Positions 45,922 through 56,428 of a DNA stretch of 64,000 nt are shown here, piece after piece (positions within the stretch are counted from its first letter, which is position 1; every line of letters begins with the position of its first letter). Source of the stretch: Eretmocerus hayati (lineage: Eukaryota; Arthropoda; Insecta; Hymenoptera; Aphelinidae); assembly GCA_029851415.1 (NCBI GenBank), contig CM056742.1, forward strand, positions 83,194,748-83,258,747, in the 5' to 3' direction. Below the pieces are notes generated by a model. It did not search any database, was not told the DNA's origin, and saw only the letters and a list, made by a program, of their open reading frames with translations. Position numbers and translations under genes: made by a program.

Positions 45922-45962
<41 letters not shown>
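45922..45962. repeat. (TA)n microsatellite
   Basis: About 20 TA units precede a segment with repeated CGGGACTTA-type words (45970-46030). It may mark the insertion site of the TIR element that follows. Confidence 0.9.
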
Positions 45963-45963
<1 letters not shown>

Positions 45964-46067
45964 GCAGCTTTCCGGGCCTAGGATATTTTCGGGACTTATG
46001 GAAAAAAATCCGGGACTTACATATACGCAACAGCTATATACGGGTTTCCCGGAGATCAATCCATTTA

Positions 46068-47240
46068 TATGTTACGTGCAAAGTCCGAAATTGTGCACTC
46101 CGGGGAGTGCACAACGATGGTTTGTGCAAAGCCCGGTGGATCGGACTCTGCACAACTCGCGTTGTGCAAAGCCCGATATGCTGAGTTTTACACAGAGGAT
46201 CAGTGTGTATTCTGCGATGTATAGAGGTGAGTCGGGAAATTGCTAATAATAATAATTCAAATCATGTTTACAGCAGTCAGTCTCGCGAGGCCAATCACAT
46301 CGACACTTATTTGAGTTACAAAATTATGGATCCAAATAGCGCTGATTCGTTTCGGGATGATTTCAATTCTAAACTCAACTCAATCATATTGAGGGATAAT
46401 AAAAGTTTGATTAAGAGTGCAGTGGACTATCAAAATCTTATCGCAAGTGCTCCAGCTGCAAAAAATAAAGAGAATAAATCGTCGCTTGACTACAGGAGAC
46501 TGGCACGATACGATGTATTGACTGTTGGCGATACATCACGATTGATCATGCCAATGAAAGCAAGTGACGAAAGTGACGTAAAATACTACGTGCAAAATTC
46601 AGAAATTTTTGATATTCTGATAAAAATCCACGTTGAAACGGGACATGAAGGATTCCACAAGATTAATAACGCCGTGAAAACCAAATATGCTAATATAACT
46701 AGGGAAGCAATTTTTTACCAAGCGTTATAAGTATTTTATCTTCAAAATATCTCGCTATATTCAATAATTATTCTCGTGTGAATTGACGATCGATGATTTT
46801 CGCAGAGACTATTGTAATTTTTATCTTGTAAGACAAAATTGTCTTTCATTGTTTAATTCTCATGACGCGTTTCTCATATTAAACGTATTCACAATAAATG
46901 AGTCTCAGCATTATTCATTTTGATTTTGAGGGCACCGTTGGCATACTATATCGAGTACAATTTGCTCGAGTATTAGTAAACATTGGAAGAAGAATCGACT
47001 CTTCATGTCGCTTATTGTGTGTTAGAAATTTCCCGACTCACCTCTATACATCGCAGAATACACACTGATCCTCTGTGTGAAACTCAGCATATCGGGCTTT
47101 GCACAACGCGAGTTGTGCAGAGTCCGATGCATCGGGCTTTGCACAGAAAATTCTTGTGCAAAGCCCGATGCATCGGACTCTGCACAAATCGCGTTGTGCA
47201 CTCCCCGGAGTGCACAATTTCGGACTTTGCACGTAACATA
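46068..47240 (+). mobile_element. TIR element carrying a Ginger/KRBA2-like integrase fragment
   Basis: Inverted terminal regions of about 176 bp (46068-46243) and 214 bp (47027-47240) share TATGTTACGTGCAAAGTCCG, CACAGAGGATCAGTGTGTAT and GATGTATAGAGGTGAGTCGG. The TIRs are full of short palindromes built from TTGTGCA and GCAAAGCCCGAT. The interior holds one reading frame with a truncated integrase zinc-binding region. (TA)-rich sequence borders the right end and precedes the left end by about 100 bp. Confidence 0.75.
46326..46730 (+). pseudogene. Truncated Ginger/KRBA2-like integrase N-terminus
   Basis: The ATG at 46326 (MDPNSADSFRDDFNSKL) opens about 134 codons. The segment RRLARYDVLTVGDTSRLIMP, then KYYVQNSEIFDILIKIHVETGHEG with INNAVKTKYANITREAI, is the H-x-H part of the integrase zinc-binding domain as found in KRAB-box/SCAN-associated integrases and Ginger transposons. 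The frame ends before the CxxC pair and before the DDE core, so no enzyme can be made. Upstream in the same frame, AGGTGAGT near 46225 and TTTACAG near 46273 could be splice sites of a ~47-base intron starting inside the TIR. A real truncated gene product is possible but unproven. Confidence 0.65.
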
Positions 47241-47275
47241 TATATTATATATATCCTTATACTCTATAGTTGTTT

Positions 47276-47575
47276 CTCATTTTGCCGCCCCACAGCGCCC
47301 CACTCCGCCCCACGCCGCCCCACACTGCCGTTCAAAATCCACCTCACTCTTCATTTTATTGTCCGCCCCACATCGACATCCAGAATCCGCCCCACTCTTC
47401 GTTTCATTGTCCGCCCCACACTGCCGTCCAAATTACGCCTCAAGCTGCCTTCTGAAATCCGCCCCACAATAACGCTCAAAATCCGCCCCACTCTCCATTT
47501 TATTGTCCGCCCCACACTGACATGCACAGTCCGCCCCACACTGTTGTTCAAAGTCCACCTCATTTTTGCTTCCTC
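47276..47575 (+). repeat. GCCCCAC-rich minisatellite
   Basis: Words of the type GTCCGCCCCACACTGCCGTC and CTCTTCATTTTATTGTCC alternate in units of about 25-60 bp. The long open frames over it are compositional. Confidence 0.85.
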
Positions 47576-47930
47576 CAAAGAGAAAGCTTTGTTTTCACCC
47601 TAACGAAGATTTAATCAAATTTTCCTTTGAAACCAATATATCCTCCAACAAAACTCCTCTCATCTAAAAAAAGCCTGAAACCATTCTCTTCCTCTCACCA
47701 GAATCCATCAATTGTAGGTAACACTTTTCCTCCTAACTGCGCCCTGAATCTGTCAGAAACTCATCTTTGCGCCCCTCTGTCCGTGTTTGTATGTGCGTGT
47801 GTGTGTAACCGTTGTTTTATACCGCACACTCTTTTTCTTTTACTGTTCACCTTATCAACTTTTGGCTCTGGACAAGTTGGACAATATCCAATTTCTGATA
47901 GCCCAGTGATTTGGCAGCTTTCCTCTCTCA

Positions 47931-50900
47931 CCAGGAGAGTGTTTCAGATCCGGGTCACGGATTTGGCTGAAACTTCGGAAATAGTCTTCTTTTAGTTAGT
48001 CCGGCGGCTGCGTAGGTTTCCGTAGGCTTTCGGGTGTCCCCGAATAAACGAAGGTTTTTCCTACGTATTTTGACCCGCTGAATCCGAATTTCGATGGTGC
48101 GAAGTCGAAAAGTCATGCAATAATTTGTTATTAACAAATTATTATAAACAATCAAAAAGTTGCATGAATCGGTCTGCAAAAATTATTTTCGTATTTTTTG
48201 GGCTATTCTGAGTTGAAAAGGTCTCTTGACATTTTTCATGAAAACCCTTAGTTTTCCCGCAAAAAATTCATAAAGTTTCCAAAAAGTCGAATTTCACGAT
48301 TTTTGAGAACTTGTAGCGTTGAGTCAAAAAAATTTTTTTTGGCCTACCTTGGCTCAAATTGCTCCTTCAAGTGTCAACTTCACTTGGAAAAAGCTCAGAA
48401 GCCGGAAAAATGCAACTGGTCTTTTCAGCATCGAAAAGAAGTTGACCTGTTTTCGCGGTCTCTGGTGGCTATCTCCTACCACCAATACACTGAGCTATAT
48501 AGGCGGCCGTGCTCGTCCAGGTGTCCCCAGATGAACGAAAGCTTCTCCCAAGTATTTTCACCCGCTGAGTCCGAATTTTGATGTTGCGAAGTCGAAAAGT
48601 CATGCAATAATTTGTTATTAACAAATTATTATGAACAATCAAAAAGTTGCATAAATCGATGCGATAAATTTTTTGACTGTTTTTTGGGCTATTCTAAGCC
48701 GAAAAGGTCTCTGCATATTTTCCACGAGAACCCTTAGTTTTTCCGCAGAAATTCCATGAAGTTTCAACAAATTCGAATTCTGCGATTGCGTGGATCTCAG
48801 AGAATGAACGAATATTCTAATGACATTTCCCGTGGCTCCAGTTGATGGTTGTGTAAATCTATACTTCTGATGAATAAAACGAGATGAAGATTATACAACT
48901 ACACTACCGTTCAAATGTCTCAATATACCTGGAAATCAAACTGATGATCTTTAGAAGTGGATATCTCAGAACCTATTGGTCGTAGAAAGCTCTGCGTGGT
49001 CGCATTTTGTAGCTCATATCAAGCACTTTCAAATCTATTCCCTTTGTTCCCCGTCCTGCATATAATACCAGAGACACACGAGTCAGAAATTACTTTTTTC
49101 GCAATTTTTCAGTCAAGGTACGAACGTCTGCAAATTTTGGAGAGATTGTTGGATCGCTGCGAGACCAATGACATCTTCAAGCCCATCAAAAGGCCTTTGA
49201 CATTCGTTTTTGAACGTCTCTGAAAATGGTTCTGGTTTCGAGATTTACCTGATTCAGTGAGGGTGTTTTTCTCTCAAAAGTCTCTTGATAATCCAAGAAT
49301 GATGAGAAACAGCCCAGTTCAAGGTTGGTAATCTTCATTTTCGATGGCTATCCCGATGTTGAGTCAAACTTCTGCAGGAATGAGGGTCAGATGCCCCAAC
49401 GTGGGCTGTCCCTCAACGTTGTTGGATTATCGTGTATCTTTTTGAGAGAAAAACACCTGCAGATCAATCCGTCATATCTCAATATCAGAACCACTTTGAG
49501 GGACGTTCAAAAACGAATCATGAAGGTCTTTTCATGGTCTTGGAGATTTTGTCGAAATTTGCAGGCACTCGTACCTTGGGTGGAAAATTGAGAAAAAAGT
49601 CATTTCTCTGACTCGTGTGTCTCTGGTATAAAATGCGGGACGCGGCATACAGAAAATAGATTTGAAAGTACTTTATATGAGCTACAAAGTGCGACCACGC
49701 AGAGCTTTCTACGACCAATAGGTTCTGAGATATCCACTTCTAAAGATCATCAGTTTGATTTCCAGGTATATTGAGACATTTGAACGGTAGTGTAGTTGTA
49801 TAATCTTCATCTCGTTTTATTCATCAGAAGTATGGATTTACACAACCATCAACTGGAGCCACGGGAAATGTCATTAGAATATTCGTTCATTATCTGAGAT
49901 CCACGCAATCGCAGAATTCGAATTTGTTGAAACTTCATGGAATTTCTGCGGAAAAACTAAGGGTTCTCGTGGAAAATATGCAGAGACCTTTTCGGCTTAG
50001 AATATCCCAAAAAACAGTCAAAAAATTTATCGCATCGATTTATGCAACTTTTTGATTGTTCATAATAATTTGTTAATAACAAATTATTGCATGACTTTTC
50101 GACTTTGCAACATCAAAATTCGGACTCAGCGGGTGAAAATACTTGGGAGAAGCTTTCGTTCATCTGGGGACACCCGGACGAGCACGGCCGCCTATATAGC
50201 TCAGTGTATTGGTGGTAGGAGATAGCCACCAGAGACCGCGAAAACAGGTCAACTTCTTTTCGATGCTGAAAAGACCAGTTGCATTTTTCCGGCTTCTGAG
50301 CTTTTTCCAAGTGAAGTTGACACTTGAAGGAGCAATTTGAGCCAAGGTAGGCCAAAAAAAATTTTTTGACTCAACGCTACAAGTTCTCAAAAATCGTGAA
50401 ATTCGACTTTTTGGAAACTTTATGAATTTTTTGCGGGAAAACTAAGGGTTTTCATGGAAAATGTCAAGAGACCTTTTCGACTCAGAATAGCCCAAAAAAT
50501 ACGAAAATAATTTTTCCAGACCGATTCATGCAACTTTTTGATTGTTTATAATAATTTGTTAATAACAAATTATTGCATGACTTTTCGACTTCGCACCATC
50601 GAAATTCGGATTCAGCGGGTCAAAATACGTAGGAAAAACCTTCGTTTATTCGGGGACACCCGAAAGCCTACGGAAACCTACGCAGCCGCCGGACTAAGTG
50701 TCAAAAGATGGAACCCAAAATTATAGACCTCAACGCTCAAGCGTTTCTGAGCCACAACCAAGGACATTAGCATTGCAGGTATACCTATATGTATGATTTT
50801 CAACCTGGGCCTATATGGGCAATGCTAATGCCCTTGGCTGTGGCTCGGAAACGCTCGAGCGTTAGGGTCTATAATTTTGGGTTTCATCTTTTGGTACTAA

Positions 50901-50961
50901 AAGGAGACTATTTCCAAAGTTTCAGCCAAATTCGTGACCCGGATCTGAAACACTCTCCTGG
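47931..50961. mobile_element. 3-kb palindromic element P6
   Basis: Two arms of about 1.4-1.5 kb mirror each other around a centre near 49350. Ends are CCAGGAGAGTGTTTCAGATC on both sides, with TCA just outside each end (a possible 3-bp duplication). The arms share long near-identical stretches (for example around 48100/50560 with TTTGTTATTAACAAATTATT, and 48960/49735). Differences are scattered substitutions and one hairpin insertion (50699-50900). No coding frame is conserved between the arms apart from mirror copies. Confidence 0.9.
50699..50900. mobile_element. Hairpin MITE inserted in the right arm of P6
   Basis: The sequence AACCCAAAATTATAGACC...GCTCAAGCGTTTCTGAGCC is followed about 70 bp later by its inverted copy ending GGTCTATAATTTTGGGTTTC. 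The left arm of P6 lacks the whole segment, which proves it is an insertion. TGTCAAAAG and the inverted CTTTTGGTA flank it. Confidence 0.82.
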
Positions 50962-51446
50962 TCAATCAAATTTGATCCATGGCGTTTTTGAAGTGAAATC
51001 GCTGAAATTTCGACTCTCAATACATAAATATCTTTTCCTAACACAATCCCACCGTGAATTGAGTCGCCTGAATTAGAATTTTGCCTGCATAATCCATCGA
51101 TTGGTTAATACCGAATTTCCATTCAACCTTTACAGATTGCCAATTTTCCAAAAAATCCAAATTTCCACGAAAGACTTCTTTTTTCATCATTCTCAAACCC
51201 ACTGCATCGAAATTCAATCTCAACCAAACGACGGATATTGTTAAAAGAATCTCAATCTAGGAAGCCTAAATCTCTCTCGAAAGCTTCCTCAAAAGGATAA
51301 CTCAAAGAATAGTAGAACATTTTTATCAATATTCTCTTCTCCCTCGTTCAGTAAATTTTATGGAAGGAGGGGGACTATAAGTTCCTCCGATCCAGGTGGG
51401 GGTTGGCGAGCGGAGCGAGCAGGGGGCTTGCCCCCCCCCTCCCCCC
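50962..51446. other. Spacer with a GC-rich palindromic patch
   Basis: AT-rich spacer between palindromes P6 and P7, ending in a GC-rich patch at 51393-51446 with GGCGAGCGGAGCGAGC followed by GGGGGCTTGCCCCC. No coding content was recognised. Confidence 0.5.
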
Positions 51447-53160
51447 TATGTGGGTCAGATCAGTATATTTCGGCAAGTCCGTGCGCACGACCCCGCGGAT
51501 CTTCCCGCCTTTCACATGAAAGTAGGCACAAAAAATAGTACTTTCCTAGAGTTTCAGCCTCCTAAAGAATTTTTTACGCCCGCTAGAATTTTTTGAAGTT
51601 TAAAAAAAGGCTTTTTTCATCGCCATTTTGACCAGAAACATCGTAGGGAGGCGTGCAAGGTCGCACTTTCTTCGTTTTGACGTCAACTTTCAGAAAAAAA
51701 ATATGCAAGACTCTCGAAACCGAATGCGTTCAGTCTACACGACAATACATAACGTCACTCTTTTCGATTTTTAGCCCATTTTCAAATGGGTGCTTTTCCA
51801 ACGCATCTGAATATTTTTTCATCTAACTTATTTAGTTCTTTTTGTCTTTGAAAACCCTGCGATTTGCGCTTCTGCACGTCCTAATCGGATGATTTTGGCC
51901 CGAGTTATGTCCATTAGAAGACGGTAAGTTATCGAAAATCGCCCTCCATCAATCGACTTAAAACTTGACACAGATGTTCTTTCAAGTGTCCCAAATATGT
52001 GGGAAAAATTTCGCGCTGTGTTTCGGCCTTCCATTGGACCTATGAATTTTACAAACACCCTCATTTTTGCGGATTTTCGTGTAATTTTTGAGGTGGTTGC
52101 CTCTCTCTTCCCGCGCATGCGCACATCTGTACTGCTCCGGGAGTATCCTCAATCGATAGCCCTTGCAATTTCCTACAAAATGACCCCTTGACAAAGTCTT
52201 TTTGATGCAACTGAACCAGAGATCTAGCTATCCTAAGGCAGGAAAAACTCGAAGTGCCGAAAGTACCCCAACTCACAGGTTTTCAGGGTGACAAGAAGTG
52301 GCCGAGGCTTGCCATTGGTTTAGTGGTGATCTCTTTCTGCCTCAAAATAGCTGGATTTCTGGTTCAGTTGCATCGAAAAGACTTTGTCAAGAGGTCATTT
52401 TGAAGAAAATTGAGGATACTCCCGGAGCAGTACAGATGACCGCCTGCGCAGGAACAGAGCGGCAACCGCTTTAAAGATTACATGGAAATCCGCAAAAAGA
52501 GGGTAATTGGAAAATTCATGGGTCCAACGGAAGACCGAAACACAGCGCGAAATTTCTCCCACATGTTCGGGACACTTGAAAGAACATCTGTGTCAAGTTT
52601 TAAGTCGATTGGTGGAGGGCGATATATTTGGCGAGCTTGACAAATTAGTCATTTTTCGATAACTCACCATCTTCTCATGAACATAACTCGGACCAAAATT
52701 ATCCGATTTGGACGTACAAAAGTGCAAATTGTAGGATTCCTCAGGACAGAAGAAAGTAGTCGAATGAGATGGAAAAAATTCAGATGCGTCGGAATAGCAT
52801 CCATTTGAAAATGGGATAAAAATCGAAAAAAAGTGACGTTATGTATTATCGTGTAGACTGAACGCATTCGGTTTTGAGAGTCTTGCATATTCTTTCTCTG
52901 AAAGTTGACGTCGAAAGAAAGAAAATGCGACCTCGCACGCCTTGCTACGATGTTTCTGGTCAAAATGGCGATTTTTCCAGAAAACGCTAAAAAAGGCCTT
53001 TTTTCAAACTTCAAAAAATTCTAGCGAGCGTGAAAAATTTTTTAGGGGAATTAAACTCTGGGAAAGTACTATTCCCGTTGCCTACTTTCATGTTGAAAAT
53101 TGGCGGAAAGATCCGCGGGGATCGTGCGCACGGATTTGCCGAAATACACTGACCCGACCC
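51447..53160. mobile_element. 1.7-kb palindromic element P7
   Basis: The ends TGGGTCAGATCAGTATATTT (left) and inverted TGGGTCGGGTCAGTGTATTT (right) open two arms of about 830 bp that mirror each other around 52300. Matching pairs include GTGACGTTATGTATT near 51745 and 52840 and TTTGTCAAGTTTTAAGTCGA near 51970 and 52600. A few hundred bases near the centre contain CTTTGTCAAGAGGTCATTTTG on both sides. No coding capacity. Confidence 0.88.
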
Positions 53161-53309
53161 ATATATGTATATACATGAGCAACGACAAAACGCTTACTAT
53201 ACATTATATATAATCATACACAATAGCCATAGCGACCCGGTACACTCAAAATATAGCTAAAGCGACTCACATTCCAAGTACGCCTGTTGCAACTGAACTT
53301 CTAACCTTC

Positions 53310-53385
53310 CTCGCTGGCCCCGAGGCAAGGTGTCGGACTCCGGATCGGACGATTCGATCGTTCGTGAGTTCGCGCCCAGGTCGCG
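53310..53385 (+). ncRNA. tRNA-like Pol III unit, right arm of P2
   Basis: CTCGCTGGCCCCGAGGCAAG, GTGTCGGACTCCGGATCGGA and GTTCGTGAGTTCGCGCCC correspond to the inverted unit at 45048-45122. A T8 run follows at about 53411. The leader contains GCGACTCACATTCCAAGTACG. Confidence 0.55.
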
Positions 53386-53418
53386 ACCAGACCTTCTCAC
53401 ACCGGCGGTGTTTTTTTT

Positions 53419-53697
53419 GACATTTTGCGTAATAATAGCAGCTGATTTGCGAGTCAAATCACTGTTTATTTTTCAAGACAACGTTTCGATAGTTATTTTA
53501 CTATCCTCATCAGGTCTCAATTTGATGATATTTCAAGCAAGTCTTGAAATATCATCAAATTGAGACCTGATGAGGATAGTAAAATAACTATCGAAACGTT
53601 GTCTTGAAAAATAAACAGTAATTTGACTCGCAAATCAGCTGCTATTATTACGCAAAATGTCAATTGAAGCGAGTGACTCTACCATGGTGTTTTTTTT
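53419..53697. mobile_element. Near-perfect hairpin insertion in the right arm of P2
   Basis: Arms of about 120 bp (GACATTTTGCGTAATAATAG onward) meet at 53541 with only a few unpaired bases at the tip. The hairpin ends at 53661 and is followed by about 24 unique bases. GGTGTTTTTTTT is present on both sides (53407-53418 and 53686-53697), a 12-bp direct repeat consistent with a target duplication. The left arm of P2 lacks the segment. The phrase CGAAACGTTGTCTTGAAAAA lies in both arms. Confidence 0.85.
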
Positions 53698-54498
53698 GGT
53701 CCACCCTGATTAATAAACCTCTTGTCCATACAACCAGCTTTTTCCGTTGCGATCTGGACACAAATTTTGAGAAAACTAGATCGAGACGAGTCGGTTCTTC
53801 TAGGCAGGGACGCGGCATTACTTATTTTCGCTACATATATGACTACTTGAGACCGAGATCGCATCAACTAAGTTCTGTACTAAAAGTTCGCAACTTTTGG
53901 CAAGTTTCTCAACGCCCCATTGAAAAAAATTATGTCATGTACATGACATAAAAACATGATGTCACGTTTTTTCGAAAAACCATATCACGATCTTGGACAT
54001 TCATGACATAAGTCCATGATCAACTTCATGTCATGGAAACTTGTCATGATCATATGTCATAGTTATATGTCACGAATTTTCGTCATGATTCCCCGGATTT
54101 CCCGCGCATGTCACGGGACTTTGTCATAATTATTTGTTACGATTTGCTGGATTTTCACGTAAAGCGAGGCATGTCATGTGACTTTGTTAAGATTTTTGTC
54201 ACGTTTTGCTGCATTTTTTAGTAAAACGCGACTGAAAGATGGGGTGCATGGGAAGAAAATTTATCAATAACGCCCTGGTAAAAATATTTGACTCTAAATT
54301 CGACTCGAATATTAGACTCAAGTATTAGACTCAGGATTTGGGTCCTTTATTTGAGTCGAATATTAGAGTCATTTTTTGGGGAATTAAAATAAGCCACTCA
54401 GCCTTATTAATAACTTTTCTCGATATTCCTAAGCCATTATATGGCCGAAAAATGATTGGAAAAAGGAAAAAAAAACTAACATTGGGATTTCGGGTGCC

Positions 54499-54571
54499 GT
54501 CACCGGGATTCGAACTTGCCAACTTTCGATTCGAAGTCCAACACTCTACGTCCGTGGCTAGCGAGACGAGA
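54499..54571 (-). ncRNA. tRNA-like Pol III unit, left arm of P3
   Basis: On the minus strand: TCTCGCTAGCCACGGACGTAG (A-box region), AGTGTTGGACTTCGAATCGA (anticodon-arm-like) and CAAGTTCGAATCCCGG (B box, matching GGTTCGANTCC closely). An oligo-T run follows at 54475-54467. The upstream leader contains GACTTGCAGTTCAAGTACG. Confidence 0.7.
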
Positions 54572-54777
54572 TACGGAGAACGGCCTAAAAGGCGTACTTG
54601 AACTGCAAGTCACCGTATGGAGAATATAGCATCCTGCTACTCATTCGCTCATTTCACGATAATACATGTACTGTTGAAATGTTTCACAGTGAGTGACCCA
54701 TTCGGAATAACGCTATATTCTCCATACGGCTGCCCACACTTGAAGTAAGCCTTTTACGTATAGTAGGTTATCTCGTC

Positions 54778-54849
54778 TCGCTGGCTACGGACGTAGAGAG
54801 TTGGACTTTGAATCGAAAGGTTGTGAGTTCAATTCCCGGTGTCGGCACC
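54778..54849 (+). ncRNA. tRNA-like Pol III unit, right arm of P3
   Basis: TCTCGCTGGCTACGGACGTAG, GAGTTGGACTTTGAATCGAA and GTGAGTTCAATTCCCGG mirror the left unit. A T11 run begins about 20 bases later, at 54868, a strong Pol III stop. The leader contains CACACTTGAAGTAAGCC. Confidence 0.7.
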
Positions 54850-55112
54850 CGATATGTCATGATTGTATTTTTTTTTTCCATTCATTTTCCGTCCATATAA
54901 TGGCTCAAAAATATCGAGAAAAGTTATTAATAAGGCTGAGTCGGTTCCTTTAATTCCCCAAAAATTGACTCTAATATTCGACTCGAATAAAGGACTCAAA
55001 TCCTGAGTCTAATACTTGAGTCTAATATTCGAGTCGAATTTAGAGTCAAATATTTTCACCAGGGGCGGTCGGCCAAAAAAAAAATCACGAGAACCTCCAG
55101 TGGTGATGAACT

Positions 55113-55194
55113 TTGGCCGACACCGGGATTCGAACCCACCCGCTGTCGGCTATGTAAGATTCTAAGTCCAACACCTTACCGTCGTGGCCAGCGA
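55113..55194 (-). ncRNA. tRNA-like Pol III unit, left arm of P4
   Basis: On the minus strand: CTCGCTGGCCACGACGGTAAG, GTGTTGGACTTAGAATCTTA and GGTGGGTTCGAATCCCGG. The order and spacing resemble a class II (Ser/Leu) tRNA with an extended variable region. An oligo-T run (A-run on the plus strand at 55075-55084) follows. Confidence 0.72.
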
Positions 55195-55559
55195 GGGAGG
55201 TTAGAATACAGTCGGTAAAAGGCTTTCTTGAGATGCGGGTCGCTATAGCCGTTAGTATATAGGCCACATATAGGCGTTTTGATGCTCATTCGTTGATCTA
55301 ATATTGACGAGCAGAATATTTTTGCCACTCGCAGACGAGCGAGCGGACGCAGTTGACAACGTTTTTTGAGCAAAGCTGGAAAAGAATCCAAAGTTTGTAA
55401 ACAGCGTCCGCTTGCTCGTCTGCGAGTGGCAAAAATATTCTGCTCGTCATTATTAGATCAACGAATGAGCATCAGAACGCCTATGTGTGGCCTATACACT
55501 AACGGCTATAGCGATCCGCATCTCAAGAAAGCCTTTTACCGGCTGTATTCTAACCTTCC

Positions 55560-55641
55560 TCGCTGGCCACGACAGTAAGGTGTTGGACTTAGAATCTGAC
55601 ACATCCGACAGCGGGTGGGTTCGAATCCCGGTGTCGGCAAA
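55560..55641 (+). ncRNA. tRNA-like Pol III unit, right arm of P4
   Basis: CGCTGGCCACGACAGTAAGG (A box), GTTGGACTTAGAATCTGAC, an extended variable stretch and GGTGGGTTCGAATCCCGG (a near-perfect B box). A T5 run follows at about 55672. The anticodon-like triplet would be TAG. The acceptor halves do not pair, so translation use is unlikely. The leader contains GCGATCCGCATCTCAAGAAA. Confidence 0.74.
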
Positions 55642-55806
55642 GTTCATCACCACTGGAGATTCTCGTGACTCTTTTTCTTTGGTCGACCGTTATAGATGAA
55701 TTTTTTTCCATGCACCGCATCTTTCAGTCGCGTTTTACTAAAAAATGCAGCAAAACGTGACAAAAATCTTGACAAAGTCACATGACATGCCTCGCTTCAC
55801 GTTTAA

Positions 55807-56428
55807 GGGCGAAATTACATGACCGGAAAAAATTCGGCCGGAACGGAAAAAAAGCCACCGGAAAAAAATTGCAGTCTGCTACTTGTGGAGGTTAGGTCTG
55901 CCATCGAATGATATTTCAATGATTTCTATTCACAGTTCTACATTCTAACGACTCGCAATAATCTATAAACTTCATAATCTACATCAGTAGATAGCTTTAT
56001 CATAATATAAGGTATTCGTATGGAATATAAACTTTGATGAGCTATCGTTGTTGACGTTTGAACAAACTTTCCGTCGCTGGCAAATATGGGGTTCTACAAT
56101 TTACATGGACGGAAAAAAGTCGAATTTTGCCGTCCGGATCTAATCATTATTCGGGAAAGCAGTATAGATCTCTTGTACTAATTATTTAAACCGATTAATA
56201 ATCGACCAATAATCGATATTGACAGTCTCAAGCCACGTCAAAAGCTTCATACATTTTATAATTCGCATTGCAAAATTCACGATTCCGGCCGTTCTGGTAT
56301 TTTTTCCGTCCATGTAAATTGGAATCGTCTGTTTCTCCGGCGACGGCTTCGCTCTGATTGGTCGGATTTCTTCCGGCCGAATTACTTCACCGTTCCGGCC
56401 AAATTTTTCCGGTCATGTAATTTCGCCC
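55807..56428. mobile_element. Harbinger-like MITE in the right arm of P4 (622 bp)
   Basis: Terminal inverted repeats GGGCGAAATTACATGACCGG are bounded by TAA on both sides (55804-55806 and 56429-56431). A 3-bp TAA duplication with GGG-type ends is typical of PIF/Harbinger mobilisation. The subterminal zone repeats CCGGAAAAAATT and TTCCGGCC words. The corresponding left arm of P4 lacks it. There is no coding capacity. Confidence 0.85.

Larger units (their letters stand above)
44829..53813. mobile_element. Palindromic element P2, arms 8 kb apart, filled with other elements
   Basis: The ends are CCCCTGCCTAAAAGAACC (44829) and, inverted, TCCCTGCCTAGAAGAACC (53813). The left arm 44829-45219 matches the inverted right arm 53174-53813. 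Shared are GGTTTATTGATAAGGGTGGACC-type, TCGGACGAT-type and CCAGCGAGGAAGGTTAGAAG-type blocks in order, apart from a 270-bp insertion in the right arm at 53419-53697. Between the arms lie a MITE, a TIR element with an integrase fragment, and two large palindromes. Each arm carries a tRNA-like unit facing outward. Confidence 0.85.
54273..55064. mobile_element. Palindromic element P3 with paired tRNA-like units
   Basis: A 792-bp palindrome centred near 54668 with ends CCCTGGTAAAAATATTTGAC and inverted CCCTGGTGAAAATATTTGAC. Subterminal sequence consists of repeated GACTC words (TATTAGACTCAAGTATTAG, TCGAATATTAGAGTC). A tRNA-like unit lies in each arm, directed outward. It sits inside the left arm of P4. 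Confidence 0.9.

Noticed and set aside
46983..47603. Plus-strand open frame of 206 codons
   Set aside because: Its C-terminal half is the translation of the GCCCCAC minisatellite and its N-terminal half is the inverted TIR of the integrase element.
42996..55641. Genuine tRNA genes
   Set aside because: Box A and B are present, but acceptor stems do not pair and anticodon stems are imperfect, and all copies sit in palindromic repeats.
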